Notes under the pieces: generated by a model
The model's input: the letters and a program-made list of their open reading frames with translations, nothing else
Database searches by the model: none
Told to the model about the DNA's origin: nothing
Part shown: piece after piece, positions 56,101 to 63,312 of the stretch
Layout of the letters: each line of letters opens with the position of its first letter
Numbering within the stretch: the stretch's first letter is position 1
NCBI RefSeq assembly: GCF_022669055.1
Contig: NZ_JAJMLW010000002.1
Location: 62,001-126,000 of the forward strand
Source: Adlercreutzia faecimuris
GTDB taxonomy: Bacteria; Actinomycetota; Coriobacteriia; Coriobacteriales; Eggerthellaceae
DNA length: 64,000 bases
Direction: 5' to 3'
Made by a program: the position numbers and the translations under genes

Positions 56101-56523
56101 GGCCCGAGACACGTCGAGGGCCTCGGAGTAGAGGGGGATGACGGTGGCGCCCAGGTCGTCCAGGGCGCGGAAGCACGCGGCTAGGGCGAAGGGGCACAGC
56201 GCGCGGGGGCACGCGTCGCCGCGGGAGCACTTGAGGTCGCCGTGGCCCTGCTTCATGACGGCGCCGCGGGCCCGGGGAAGCGTGCCGTCCAGAAGCGCGC
56301 AGGCGCCCGCGTCCACGCAGCCGGCGGCCACGGCGGCCGCGGCGGCGGGGTCGGGAAGCGCGAAGCCGATGGCGCGCCCTCCCAGGGCCTCGTCCTCCAC
56401 GACGGCCACGAGCCCCTCGTCGAAGAGCGCCCCGGCCGCCTCCTGGGCGGCGGCGTCCTCGGCCTCGAGGCTGTCGAGGACCGACTCGACGTCGGTGCGG
56501 GTGTAGGTGAGCGCGCGCCGCAT
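53134..56523 (-). CDS. Triple AAA+ (CbbX/SpoVK-type) protein fused to an M41 (FtsH-type) zinc protease
   Basis: This 1129-residue protein combines modules I have not seen together. Residues 1-150: Ala-rich, with Cys99, Cys105, Cys110, Cys117. Residues 150-375: a degenerate AAA+ domain; YVVDRLDDFF (238-247) and YLVLAGTKGELARFLGLSP (272-290) align with the Walker B and following strand of the next domain, but Walker A is missing. Residues 380-640: AAA+ domain 2 with GNPGTGKTT (427-435) and LFIDEAYA (487-494). Residues 655-900: AAA+ domain 3 with GPAGTGKTT (701-709) and LFIDEAYA (761-768). Residues 920-1100: M41 protease with HEAGH (933-937) and the third ligand Asp1010 in GNSSDLTQATALAR. No membrane segment, unlike FtsH. 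Coupled to the WYL regulator (TGATG overlap). Confidence 0.92.
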   Translation of the reverse strand: MRRALTYTRTDVESVLDSLEAEDAAAQEAAGALFDEGLVAVVEDEALGGRAIGFALPDPAAAAAVAAGCVDAGACALLDGTLPRARGAVMKQGHGDLKCSRGDACPRALCPFALAACFRALDDLGATVIPLYSEALDVSRAIARFRRTWAPRLIRSDTALNLLLARSEDDFSGILVVDDDTYLDEFTADLAHILAKMGKIDEDGLERRHIGALLRSVNPVEATFHATRDENLKARRLYVVDRLDDFFERDPERDFSARYLVERFGHVVDHRYLVLAGTKGELARFLGLSPTLELLLGEHRLELAGLSAADIYELYLEELDEAVRAEADDAFRAEFTAFVDFNLDILPFRGKELADYLAKTSNARGVLALPPSRYRSSSLQEMLDGIVGLRSVKETIRQLEAYALFAKQAEGQGLSMPKTNLHMAFMGNPGTGKTTVARIIATMLYKIGIISQNKCVEVTSKDLIARYVGHTDKQVFDVVQRARGGVLFIDEAYALAPDPHHSASFGYEALAELVKLMEDYRDDLVVIVAGYEREMADFIDANPGLASRIGYTFHFADLTRDELAEVFALELARGGFEAGPGVDARLDELFGYFAGFKSFGNGRFACEVLQRALVRHAVAARDEGREATRVIEAADIPSRREMMDVLDGACATADELMAPIVGLDEVKERVREIERVTAFRARAAAEGLALPPQNLHMALTGPAGTGKTTMARIIGRVLFATGAVPGDRFTEVQAKDLVSWYVGGTSDETTKLIERALGGVLFIDEAYALTETSSGQEALAILVKAMEDRKGELVVMLAGYDGPMRAFLDANPGIASRIGYRLRFEDYEPDDLAEMLRRKAEAAGLALEEGALAAAADVLRYFHNVENFGNGRFVDEVLQQVIARRAGRAGGDVREVLADDVPDVGHFCKLSATTVFDPVDVAGDDARRRVAAHEAGHALVGLAETGRTDVKAVTIEQEGTGTLGYVQHEKNRARPLPTAADLQAELAMLMAGMAAEERECGAFSAGNSSDLTQATALARAYVATYGMSGAGLVQLVAPDARGERCPTAELPEAVLARMNELMAAALARAREVIDGNAAAFEALRDALLTGRTLRGEEIVALWERHRAGGGAGEDEEGAPADGAGEEEVR

Positions 56524-57557
56524 CAGGCCGTCCCGCCTTCCGCGACGGCGCCGTCGTCCCCGGCGCCCAGCCCCTCGCCGTGGGCGGCGAGGATGGCGCG
56601 CAGGTGGTCGGCGTAGGCGCGGGCCAGCGACGTCGGCTTCTCCACCACCACGGCGTCGCCGAATTGGGCGAGCCAGCCGAACAGCACGGGGCTGGCCATG
56701 GCGGTGGCGGCCACGTGGGCCCAGCCCTCGCCGGCCGGCGTGGCGGTCACGTCGCGGCCGAGGCGGTCGATCACGCCGCTCATGGCGTCCTCGCGCACGC
56801 GCAGCGTCAGGGGCACCGGGTCGCCCTGGTACATCCCGAAGGCGCGGCGCTCGTGCTCGGCCACGTCGAACGACGATATCAGCTCGCTTCTCGCCGCCTT
56901 CTCGTCGCAGATCATGAGCGAGGTCATGCGGTCGACGCGGTAGGTGACGAGGCTGTCGTGGCGGTCGTTGTAGGCGATGAGGTAGTAGAAGCCGTCGCTG
57001 TAGACCAGCTGCACCGGCGTCTCGACGTAGGGCTGGCCGCCGTGCTGCATGACGCGGCGCTTGTCGACGCCGTACTTGAAGTACTTGAACGACACCTTGC
57101 GCTTCTCGCGCAGGGCCTCGTGGATGCAGTCGACGTTGGAGAAGACGCTCTCGTTCTGCGTCTTGACGCGGCCCTCGACGTGGGTGCGCTTGGCGAGCGC
57201 CTTGGCCTGGTGGCGCGACCCGAGGGTCTTGATGGAGCGCACGAGCGCGTCGGACTTGCCCTGGGTGAGGAAGCGCGACCCCTGGACGGCGTCGGCGAGC
57301 AGCAGCATCTCGGACAGCGAGAACTCGCGGCTGGCCAGGGCGTACTCCACGGGGCGGCGCGGCAGGGTGGTGATGTCGAGGCCGAAGGAGCGCAGCGCCT
57401 CGATGTCGCGGTAGATGGCCTTGCGCTCGGCGGTGATGCCCTTGCCGGCCAGGTGCTCGAGGATCTGCGGCATGGTGAGCCCGTGGTCGGGGTCGGTCTC
57501 CTCGTGGAAGAGGCGCACGAGGTGGAGGAGCTTGAGCTTCTGGTTCTCCTGGGGCAT
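56523..57557 (-). CDS. WYL-domain transcriptional regulator
   Basis: This 344-residue protein has an N-terminal winged helix (LLHLVRLFHEETDPDHGLTMPQILEHLAGKGITAERKAIYRDIEALRSFGLD), a middle region, and a WYL-type domain where GFYYLIAYND...TYRVDRM stands for the WYL motif. WYL proteins often sense nucleic acids or metabolites and control defence or DNA-damage genes. It is the first gene of the minus-strand operon; its stop shares a base with the protease start. It could bind the 187-bp divergent promoter region shared with the HIRAN gene. Confidence 0.92.
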   Translation of the reverse strand: MPQENQKLKLLHLVRLFHEETDPDHGLTMPQILEHLAGKGITAERKAIYRDIEALRSFGLDITTLPRRPVEYALASREFSLSEMLLLADAVQGSRFLTQGKSDALVRSIKTLGSRHQAKALAKRTHVEGRVKTQNESVFSNVDCIHEALREKRKVSFKYFKYGVDKRRVMQHGGQPYVETPVQLVYSDGFYYLIAYNDRHDSLVTYRVDRMTSLMICDEKAARSELISSFDVAEHERRAFGMYQGDPVPLTLRVREDAMSGVIDRLGRDVTATPAGEGWAHVAATAMASPVLFGWLAQFGDAVVVEKPTSLARAYADHLRAILAAHGEGLGAGDDGAVAEGGTA

Positions 57558-57642
57558 GGCGTACTCCCGGTCGCGGCGCGCCGTGGCGAGGACCCGGGAG
57601 GCCCGGGCGCGGCCGACGCGCGAAAGGCTTCTGTGAGTACCG

Positions 57643-57648
57643 ATTATA
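57643..57648 (-). promoter_or_regulatory. -10 element of the WYL operon
   Basis: TATAAT on the minus strand, 85 bases before the WYL start, embedded in an AT-rich patch between the two divergent operons. Confidence 0.45.
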
Positions 57649-57673
57649 GTACAGCTTGGGAAGGGGCGGGGAC

Positions 57674-57679
57674 TATTAT
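57674..57679 (+). promoter_or_regulatory. -10 element of the HIRAN operon
   Basis: TATTAT 65 bases before the HIRAN ATG; about 26 bp from the opposing -10, so the two promoters nearly touch. Confidence 0.4.
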
Positions 57680-57744
57680 GGGCGCATTCGGACGGTCATT
57701 CGCGACGGACGGCCCCGGTGGGGCCCGTCGGGTGGGAGGTAGCC

Positions 57745-58236
57745 ATGGAATCGAGGATCATCGCGTTTCGGGAGGCGCGCGGGGACGCGGCGGCGGGTGC
57801 GGCCGGGGCCGGGATTGCCGCGCGGGCCGGGGAGACCGGCGGGACGGGCGCGCGGGCCGCGCAGTCCGGCGGGGACGCGGCGGCGCGGCGGCGGGTGCAC
57901 GCGGGGGCCGGGGCCGGCCCGGGGCGCTCGCTTCCCCTGGTGGAGAGCACGGCCGTGGCGGGGACGCGCCACGTGCCCGGGGTGCGCTCGCTGGCCGAGG
58001 GGCTCGCCCCCGGCGACGAGCTGGCGCTGGTGCGGGACCGGCGCAACCCCTACGACCCCTGGGCCACCGAGGTGCGCGACGGCCGCGGCAACCGCCTGGG
58101 GTACGTGTCCTGCGAGCACAACGAGGTGGTGGCGCGCCTCCTGGACGGCGGCCGCGACGTGGCCGGCGTGGTGGGGTCGGTGGACCAGCTGGGGAACTGG
58201 ACGCGCATCCAGATGGAGGTGAGGCTCTATGCCTAG
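57745..58236 (+). CDS. HIRAN-domain protein
   Basis: This 163-residue protein has an Ala/Gly-rich N-terminal half and a C-terminal HIRAN domain: VAGTRHVPGVRSLAEGLAPGDELALVRDRRNPYDPWATEVRDGRGNRLGYVSCEHNEVVARLLDGG. HIRAN domains bind free DNA 3' ends, as in HLTF, and stand-alone bacterial forms are linked to repair or mobile elements. GGGAGGT precedes the ATG at 57745. It overlaps the Sel1 gene by 8 bases, and is divergent to the WYL-AAA+ protease operon. Confidence 0.88.
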   Translation: MESRIIAFREARGDAAAGAAGAGIAARAGETGGTGARAAQSGGDAAARRRVHAGAGAGPGRSLPLVESTAVAGTRHVPGVRSLAEGLAPGDELALVRDRRNPYDPWATEVRDGRGNRLGYVSCEHNEVVARLLDGGRDVAGVVGSVDQLGNWTRIQMEVRLYA

Positions 58237-59374
58237 GATGATGGCGGCGGCCGCGTGCGGCGCGGCGGCGATGGCGCCTGCGGGCGCGGGGCGCGTGCGG
58301 CCGGCCGGCGCGGCGGCGCGGGCGCGGGAGCGCGGGACGGCGGGCGCGTCCCGGGGGCCGCAGGCGGCGCCCGTGCGCCGGGCGGATCCCGTGCGGCGGC
58401 CGGGGGCGAGCCTGGCCGAGGCGGCTCGCGCCGCGCTCGCGCCGCGCCCGCGCGCGGTGGGGCTCGGCGCGCGGGCGTCGTGGCTGCTGTTCGGCTCGCC
58501 GAGCGTGCGGCGCGCCAACGGCGGGGCCGAGGCGAGCCTCGTGCCCGGGCGGCTGCGGGGCGAGCGCTGGCGGGCCCGGCGCGCCGCGACGCCGGTGTTC
58601 GCCGTCGACCGCCGCGGCCGCGGGGCCGCCGAGCGCCTGCCCCGGGTGTGGGTGAGCGAGCCGGTGCTCGACCCGGCCACGGGCGAGCGCGTCGGGCGGG
58701 TGCTCACCGGGTCCTATCCCAACGACCGCGACCCCGGCGGCGCCAAGGCGCGCCAGCTCGCCGACGGCCTGTTCGCCGAGGCCCTGGCGACCTGCGACGC
58801 TGCCGACGCCGAGCTGCGCGCCGAGTGCTTCCGCGCCGCCGAGCTGCTCTACCTGCACGCCGCCGAGCGCGGGGACGCGGGGGCGTGGGGGCGGCTGGGG
58901 GTCATCTACCGCGACGACCTGGGCCGGGGCCGCTACTGGCGGACGCGGCTCGAGGAGCGGGCCCTGCACACGGCCCCGCGCCCGCTGGCCGCCCGCGCCG
59001 CGGAGTGCCTGCGCCGCGGGGCCGAGGCGGCCGACGCCGAGGCCTGCTGGGCGCTCGGCGACATGACGGCGGCCGGTGAGGGATGCGTGGCCGACCCGGC
59101 TCGGGCGCTCGCCTGGTACGCCCGGGCCCGCGAGCTGGCGCTGGCCTCCGGCGACGACGCGGCCCTCGGCAACGCGGCCCTGCGCCTGGCCCGCGCCTGC
59201 GAGGGGGCGCTCGGGCGGCCGCACTCCTTCGAGGAGGCGCAGGCGTGGTACGAGGAGGCCGCCGACGCGCTCGGCCGGGCCCTCGGCGAGGGCGCCTGGT
59301 TCTTCAAGCGGCCGCTCCACGAGGCCCGCGTGGGCGCCCGGCGCATGGCCCAGGAGATCCACGGCGGCTACTAG
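58229..59374 (+). CDS. Sel1-like repeat protein
   Basis: This 381-residue protein has an Ala/Arg-rich N-terminus of 70 residues, a middle part (SWLLFGSPSVRRANGGAEASLV, PVLDPATGERVGRVLTGSYP), and then Sel1/TPR-type helix pairs: AECFRAAELLYLHAAERGDAGAWGRLGVIYRDD, AAECLRRGAEAADAEACWALGDMTAAGEGCVADPARALAWYARA, and EEAQAWYEEAADAL. Sel1 repeats assemble protein complexes. No signal peptide. Translationally coupled to the HIRAN gene. Together they may act with the divergent protease operon. Confidence 0.85.
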   Translation: MPRMMAAAACGAAAMAPAGAGRVRPAGAAARARERGTAGASRGPQAAPVRRADPVRRPGASLAEAARAALAPRPRAVGLGARASWLLFGSPSVRRANGGAEASLVPGRLRGERWRARRAATPVFAVDRRGRGAAERLPRVWVSEPVLDPATGERVGRVLTGSYPNDRDPGGAKARQLADGLFAEALATCDAADAELRAECFRAAELLYLHAAERGDAGAWGRLGVIYRDDLGRGRYWRTRLEERALHTAPRPLAARAAECLRRGAEAADAEACWALGDMTAAGEGCVADPARALAWYARARELALASGDDAALGNAALRLARACEGALGRPHSFEEAQAWYEEAADALGRALGEGAWFFKRPLHEARVGARRMAQEIHGGY

Positions 59375-59397
59375 GCGCCCCGGTTGCGACGAAGCCC

Positions 59398-59421
59398 CCC
59401 CCGGCGGACGGTCGCCGGGGG
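59398..59421. terminator. GC hairpin after the Sel1 gene
   Basis: Perfect 9-bp stem CCCCCGGCG/CGCCGGGGG with a 6-base loop between convergent genes; no T-run. Confidence 0.5.
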
Positions 59422-59513
59422 CCTCGCGGGGTCGTGACGGGGCCGGAATCGTGGCGGGCCGGGGCGCCGGCGGGCGATGCCCGCGACGCGCTCCGCGCCC
59501 GCCGTGGCCCGCG

Positions 59514-60275
59514 CTACTGCGTGATGAGCGCGATGCCCTGGTCGAGCCGCGCCTCGTCGAGGGCGCCCATGGCGCGCCCGGCGACGTTGCCGTCGGCGTC
59601 GACGAACCAGGTCTGCGGGATGGAGCTCACCCCGTAGGCGCGCGCCGCCGAGCCGTTCTGGTCGAAGAAGACGGGGAAGCTGTAGTCCTCGGCCTCGATG
59701 AGGCGCATCGCCGTCTCGCGCGACTCGCCGTTCATGCCCGTCATGTTGACCATGAGGAACTGCACCTCGTCGCCGTAGCGGTCGAAGGCGGCCTGGAAGG
59801 CGGGCATCTCGTGCTGGCACGGGCCGCACCAGCTGGCCCAGAAGTTGAGCACGACGGGCCGCCCGCGGAAGTCGGCCAGGGTGACCTCGCGGCCGTCGGC
59901 GTCTACGGCGGTGAAGTCGGGCGCGGCCACGGGCTCGGACGCCGCGCCGGCGGAGGAGCCGTCCGCGCGGCCCGGCGCGGCGTTGCCGCCGGGCTGGGAG
60001 GCCTCGGGCTTGTAGGAGGGCTGGGCGACGAGATCCTCCCTCTCGGCCGCGGGCGCCAGCGCGTTGTAGGCCACGCCGGCGGCCACCAGCAGCACGGCGA
60101 AGGCGACGATGCCGATGAGGAGCGCGCGGTGGCTCTTGCGGTCGGCCGCCGCGGGGCCGCCCGCCCCGCCGGGCCTCGGGCCGCTCGCCTCGGGCGGCAT
60201 GCCGGCCGCCTCGGGTCGCGTGTCGTCCGCCGCGTCGGGCCGCGCGTCGGTCGTCTCGGGTCGCTTCTCTTCCAT
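59514..60275 (-). CDS. Membrane-anchored TlpA/ResA-like thiol-disulfide oxidoreductase
   Basis: This 253-residue protein has a 50-residue cytoplasmic N-terminus (rich in Pro, Glu, Arg), one membrane helix (52-69), a linker, and an extracellular thioredoxin domain with [16 protein letters not shown] (Cys150, Cys153) and cis-Pro in [12 protein letters not shown]. It reduces disulfides in exported or cytochrome proteins. CcdA, its usual electron donor in the membrane, is encoded 13 bp upstream in the same operon. Confidence 0.92.
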   Translation of the reverse strand: MEEKRPETTDARPDAADDTRPEAAGMPPEASGPRPGGAGGPAAADRKSHRALLIGIVAFAVLLVAAGVAYNALAPAAEREDLVAQPSYKPEASQPGGNAAPGRADGSSAGAASEPVAAPDFTAVDADGREVTLADFRGRPVVLNFWASWCGPCQHEMPAFQAAFDRYGDEVQFLMVNMTGMNGESRETAMRLIEAEDYSFPVFFDQNGSAARAYGVSSIPQTWFVDADGNVAGRAMGALDEARLDQGIALITQ

Positions 60276-60288
60276 GGTCTGGTCCTTT

Positions 60289-60951
60289 CTAGCTCAGCAG
60301 CGACAGCAGGTTGCCCAGAAGGCCCGTGGCCATGAGGATGCCCACGGCGACGAGGAACCAGCCGCACGCCTTGGTGATGACGTCGTAGTGGCGCTTGATG
60401 GCGTCGAAGGCGCCCTTCAGCTTGTCGATGAGCACGGCGGCCAGGACGAAGGGCAGCCCCAGCCCGGCCGAGTAGCACAGAAGCATCCCCACGCCCACGG
60501 CCACCGACCCCTGGGTGGAGGCCAGCATGAGCGCCGAGCCCAGGAAGGCTCCGACGCAGGGCGTCCAGCCGACGGAGAACACCACGCCGAAGGCCATCGA
60601 CGAGGCGAACCCCAGCTGGCGGCCGGCCATCGAGGCGCTTGTGCCGCGCAGGAAGCCCAGCTTGACCACGCCGAGGAAGTACAGGCCGAACAGGACGACC
60701 ACGGCGCCGCAGACGACGTTGACGATGCCCTGGTACGCGACGAGGAAGGCGCCCACCGAGGAGGCGAGCGCGCCCATGGCCACGAACACGACGGTGAAGC
60801 CGAGCACGAAGCCGAGGGCGTTCTTGAGCACCGTGCGCACCGGCGCCTCCTCGCCGGCGGCGAAGTAGGTGACGTAGAGGGGGATCATGGGCAGCAGGCA
60901 GGGCGACACGAAGGTGATGACGCCCTCGAGGAACGATATGAGGTACTGCAT
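60289..60951 (-). CDS. ccdA: Cytochrome c biogenesis protein CcdA (thiol electron carrier)
   Basis: This 220-residue protein has six hydrophobic helices and the two redox Cys motifs FVSPCLLPMIP near residue 15 and GWTPCVGAFLGSA near 135. It passes reducing power from cytosolic thioredoxin to extracellular partners such as the TlpA-like protein that follows. GGAAGG precedes the ATG at 60951. TATACT on the minus strand at 61004-61009 is a likely -10. Confidence 0.94.
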   Translation of the reverse strand: MQYLISFLEGVITFVSPCLLPMIPLYVTYFAAGEEAPVRTVLKNALGFVLGFTVVFVAMGALASSVGAFLVAYQGIVNVVCGAVVVLFGLYFLGVVKLGFLRGTSASMAGRQLGFASSMAFGVVFSVGWTPCVGAFLGSALMLASTQGSVAVGVGMLLCYSAGLGLPFVLAAVLIDKLKGAFDAIKRHYDVITKACGWFLVAVGILMATGLLGNLLSLLS

Positions 60952-61003
60952 GGCCTGCCTTCCCGTCTGTCGCGCCGTCGGGGCGCGCTGCCCATGGGAG
61001 GGG

Positions 61004-61009
61004 AGTATA
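61004..61009 (-). promoter_or_regulatory. -10 element of the ccdA-tlpA operon
   Basis: TATACT on the minus strand, 52 bases before the ccdA start. Confidence 0.45.
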
Positions 61010-61164
61010 GCAGCGCCCGCGCCCCTTGCGCGGCCCGGGCCGCCAGCCGTTCCCGTCCGCTTACCCGGGGGCTGCCGCCCCGTGGTCGCGGGACGCGGCG
61101 GGCGGGGCGGGGATGGGCGCGTCCTCGTGCCCCGGATCTCGCGGCTGCGTGCGGGGGGCCGGCC

Positions 61165-61170
61165 TATAAT
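61165..61170 (+). promoter_or_regulatory. -10 element of the GH5 gene
   Basis: TATAAT 27 bases before the ATG; no -35. Confidence 0.45.
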
Positions 61171-61197
61171 CGTGGCGTCTGATGTGAAGGAGGCCCC

Positions 61198-62379
61198 ATG
61201 TTTCGCCTGACTCCGATCCGCGTCCCCACTGCCGGCCCCTCGGCCCTTACCGTCCGCCTCGTCGCCCTCGTCGCGCTGGCCGTCCTGCTCGCCGGGTGCT
61301 CGGCGCCCGCGCCGGCGGGGCCGGGCGCCTCCGAGGGGCCGGCGCCCGAGGCTGCCGCGCCCTCCCCGGACGCGGAGGGCGCCTCGCTGGCCGAGGATCC
61401 CGCGCCCGCCTCCGCCGAGGCCCCGGCCGCGCCCGACCCGGCCGCCGCCACGCCCTCGACCGCCGGCGCGCTCCAGGTTCGGGGCGCGCGGCTCTGCGGC
61501 GCCGACGGCGCCCCGGTGCAGCTGCGCGGCGTGTCCACCCACGGGCTGGCGTGGTTCCCGCAGTACGTGAACCCCGCGCTCTTCGCCGAGCTGCGCGACG
61601 ACTGGGGCGCCAACGTGGTGCGCCTGGCGCTCTACACCGCCGAGTACGGCGGGTGGTGCGCGGGCGGCGACCGCGAGGCGCTCGGCCGGCTCGTGCGCGA
61701 CGGCGTGGCCTGGGCCGCCGACGCCGACCTCTACGCCATCGTCGACTGGCACGTGCTCTCCGACCAGACGCCGCTCGCCCACGCCGACGAGGCCGTGGCC
61801 TTCTTCTCCGTCGTCTCGGCCGACCTGGCCGGGCGCGACAACGTGCTCTACGAGATCTGCAACGAGCCCAACGGGTCGGTCACCTGGGACGATGTGCGGG
61901 CCTACGCCGAGCGCGTCATCCCCGCCATCCGCGCCAACGACCCCGACGCCGTCGTCATCGTGGGCACGCCCGAGTGGTCCCAGCGCGTGGACGAGGCCGC
62001 GGCGGCCCCGCTTGCGGGCGAGCTCGGCGACAACGTCCTCTACGCGCTGCACTTCTACGCGGCCACCCACCAGCAGCCGCTGCGCGACCGCCTGGCCGCG
62101 GCCGTGGCGGCGGGGCTGCCCGTGTTCGTGAGCGAGTTCGGCATCTGCGACGCGAGCGGCAGCGGCGCGGTGGACTACGCCTCGGCCGACGCGTGGGTGG
62201 CGCTCATGGACGAGCTCGGCGTGAGCTACGTGTGCTGGAACCTGTCGAACAAGGACGAGTCCTCGGCGCTCTTCCTGCCCGGCTGCGAGAAGGAGAGCGG
62301 CTTCACCGACGCCGACCTGTCCGCCGAGGGCCGCTGGCTGCGCGCGGTGCTCCGCGGCGAGGCCCCGCCCGCCGCCTAG
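61198..62379 (+). CDS. GH5 family glycoside hydrolase, lipoprotein
   Basis: This 393-residue enzyme has a lipoprotein signal ending LLAGC (Cys34), an Ala/Pro/Glu linker to residue 90, and a GH5 barrel: LRGVSTHGLAWFPQYVN, NVVRLALYT, VDWHVLSD, YEICNEPNG with acid/base Glu223, LHFYAATH, and FVSEFGICD with nucleophile Glu313. This matches the endoglucanase/cellulase-like GH5 group; it would act on beta-glucans outside the cell. GAAGGAGG precedes the ATG. Its TAG overlaps the convergent hicB stop, and its 3' end is duplicated beyond hicA at 63220. Confidence 0.92.
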   Translation: MFRLTPIRVPTAGPSALTVRLVALVALAVLLAGCSAPAPAGPGASEGPAPEAAAPSPDAEGASLAEDPAPASAEAPAAPDPAAATPSTAGALQVRGARLCGADGAPVQLRGVSTHGLAWFPQYVNPALFAELRDDWGANVVRLALYTAEYGGWCAGGDREALGRLVRDGVAWAADADLYAIVDWHVLSDQTPLAHADEAVAFFSVVSADLAGRDNVLYEICNEPNGSVTWDDVRAYAERVIPAIRANDPDAVVIVGTPEWSQRVDEAAAAPLAGELGDNVLYALHFYAATHQQPLRDRLAAAVAAGLPVFVSEFGICDASGSGAVDYASADAWVALMDELGVSYVCWNLSNKDESSALFLPGCEKESGFTDADLSAEGRWLRAVLRGEAPPAA

Positions 62380-62397
62380 AGCGCCGCGGCTATCGCG
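62287..62397. repeat. Left copy of a 111-bp direct repeat flanking HicAB
   Basis: The last 93 bp of the GH5 gene plus 18 bp. It matches 63220-63330 at 105 of 111 positions, same orientation. Confidence 0.9.
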
Positions 62398-62705
62398 GCG
62401 GCGACGAACTGGTTGAGGGACTCCCGGCGCTCGGCGGCCGCGAGGGCCGCGCGCCGGTGCAGCTCCGGGTTCACGCGCACGTTGAAGGATCCCTTGAACG
62501 GCTTCTCGGGCTCCTTCCCCTTCTCCGCGCAGAAGGAGAGGTAGTCGTCCACGGCCGCGTGGAAGCGCGCCTCGACGTCCGAGGCGCCCTCGGCCTCGAA
62601 GAAGATGCCGTCCCGTATGCCCGCGACGGATCCGGTCAGGATCATCCGCTCTCCGTCGAACTCGACCGGGGCGGAATAGCCCTTGTAGCTCAGGACGTTA
62701 CTCAT
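62376..62705 (-). CDS. hicB: HicB family antitoxin
   Basis: This 109-residue protein has the HicB fold LSYKGYSAPVEFDGERMILTGSVAGIRDGIFFEAEGASDVEARFHAAVDDYLSFC and a C-terminal helix region (FNVRVNPELHRRAALAAAERRESLNQFVAAAI) that is ribbon-helix-helix-like and binds DNA. It neutralises HicA and represses the operon. It overlaps hicA by 8 bases. Its last codons are encoded by sequence antisense to the GH5 3' end. Confidence 0.92.
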   Translation of the reverse strand: MSNVLSYKGYSAPVEFDGERMILTGSVAGIRDGIFFEAEGASDVEARFHAAVDDYLSFCAEKGKEPEKPFKGSFNVRVNPELHRRAALAAAERRESLNQFVAAAIAAAL

Positions 62706-62961
62706 CGTCGGCCTCCTCGCCGTAGAGGAACCGCGCCGCGTACCGGATGGCGCCGGCGCTCATCTCGTCGCCGGGATGCGGGCTGTGCATGATGAGCATG
62801 CGCCCGTCCCGCGGGCGGTAGAACCGGACGCGGGAGCCCGAGGTGCGCCCCTTCTGGTCTATCTCGTAGCCGTAGTGGCCCATGACCCTCGCGAAGTCGC
62901 TGAAGCGGAAGGCGCTCGGCTCAGACCTCAGCTTGGCCGCGAGCTTCTCGACGCGCGTCAT
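62698..62961 (-). CDS. hicA: HicA family toxin
   Basis: This 87-residue protein has VEKLAAKLRSEPSAFRFSDFARVMGHYGYEIDQKGRTSGSRVRFYRP, then MLIMHSPHPGDEMSAGAI, which contains the conserved His-Pro region of HicA mRNA-binding toxins (double-stranded-RBD fold). It is a little longer than the usual 60 residues. GAGGAAG precedes the ATG at 62961. First gene of the pair. Confidence 0.9.
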   Translation of the reverse strand: MTRVEKLAAKLRSEPSAFRFSDFARVMGHYGYEIDQKGRTSGSRVRFYRPRDGRMLIMHSPHPGDEMSAGAIRYAARFLYGEEADDE

Positions 62962-63204
62962 CCCGGCTTCCTCATGGTAACTGAAAAACAGTTGCAAATC
63001 AAAGGGGGAGACGCGCGAGGGCGCGTCCGGCATGACGGCGGGAGAGGGGGGTGCTTTGGGAGGTGGGTGGCGCGGGGCATGGCGGCTCCTCTGCGTGTCG
63101 CGGCTCTCATGGCAGAGGATCTTGCGGGGCGGCGAGCGGTGTCGCAGCCGGCGTTCCGGCCCCCGTACTGGCTCTAGGGGCATGATAACACAAAACAAGA
63201 ACAA
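62962..63204. other. Region upstream of hicA
   Basis: Contains the hicA promoter and operator at 62974-63002. From about 63181 GC content drops sharply (cacaaaacaagaac), unlike the rest of the window. A CAAGAA / TTCTTG inverted pair lies at 63196-63220. No gene seen. Confidence 0.5.
62974..63002 (-). promoter_or_regulatory. hicAB promoter with operator palindrome
   Basis: On the minus strand TTGATT (62997-63002), 17-bp spacer, TACCAT (62974-62979). The spacer holds the perfect inverted repeat AACTG-AAAAA-CAGTT (62979-62993), a likely HicB binding site. Confidence 0.6.
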
Positions 63205-63312
63205 ATGATCGATATTCTTGAGAAGAAAAGCGGCTTCAACGAGGCCAACCTGTCCGCCGAGGGCCGCTGGCTGCGCGCGGTGCTCCGCGGCGAGGCCCCG
63301 CCCGCCGCCTAG
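63205..63312 (+). pseudogene. Remnant of a second GH5 gene 3' end
   Basis: After an ATG the frame reads MIDILEKKSGFNEANLSAEG and continues to the same APPAA end and TAG as the GH5 enzyme at 61198. Only the last 33 residues of the family remain, with five base changes from the intact copy before the stop. No signal, barrel or catalytic residues are left, so it cannot be active. It looks like the tail of a former tandem paralogue, cut when the HicAB segment came in or by deletion. Confidence 0.75.
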
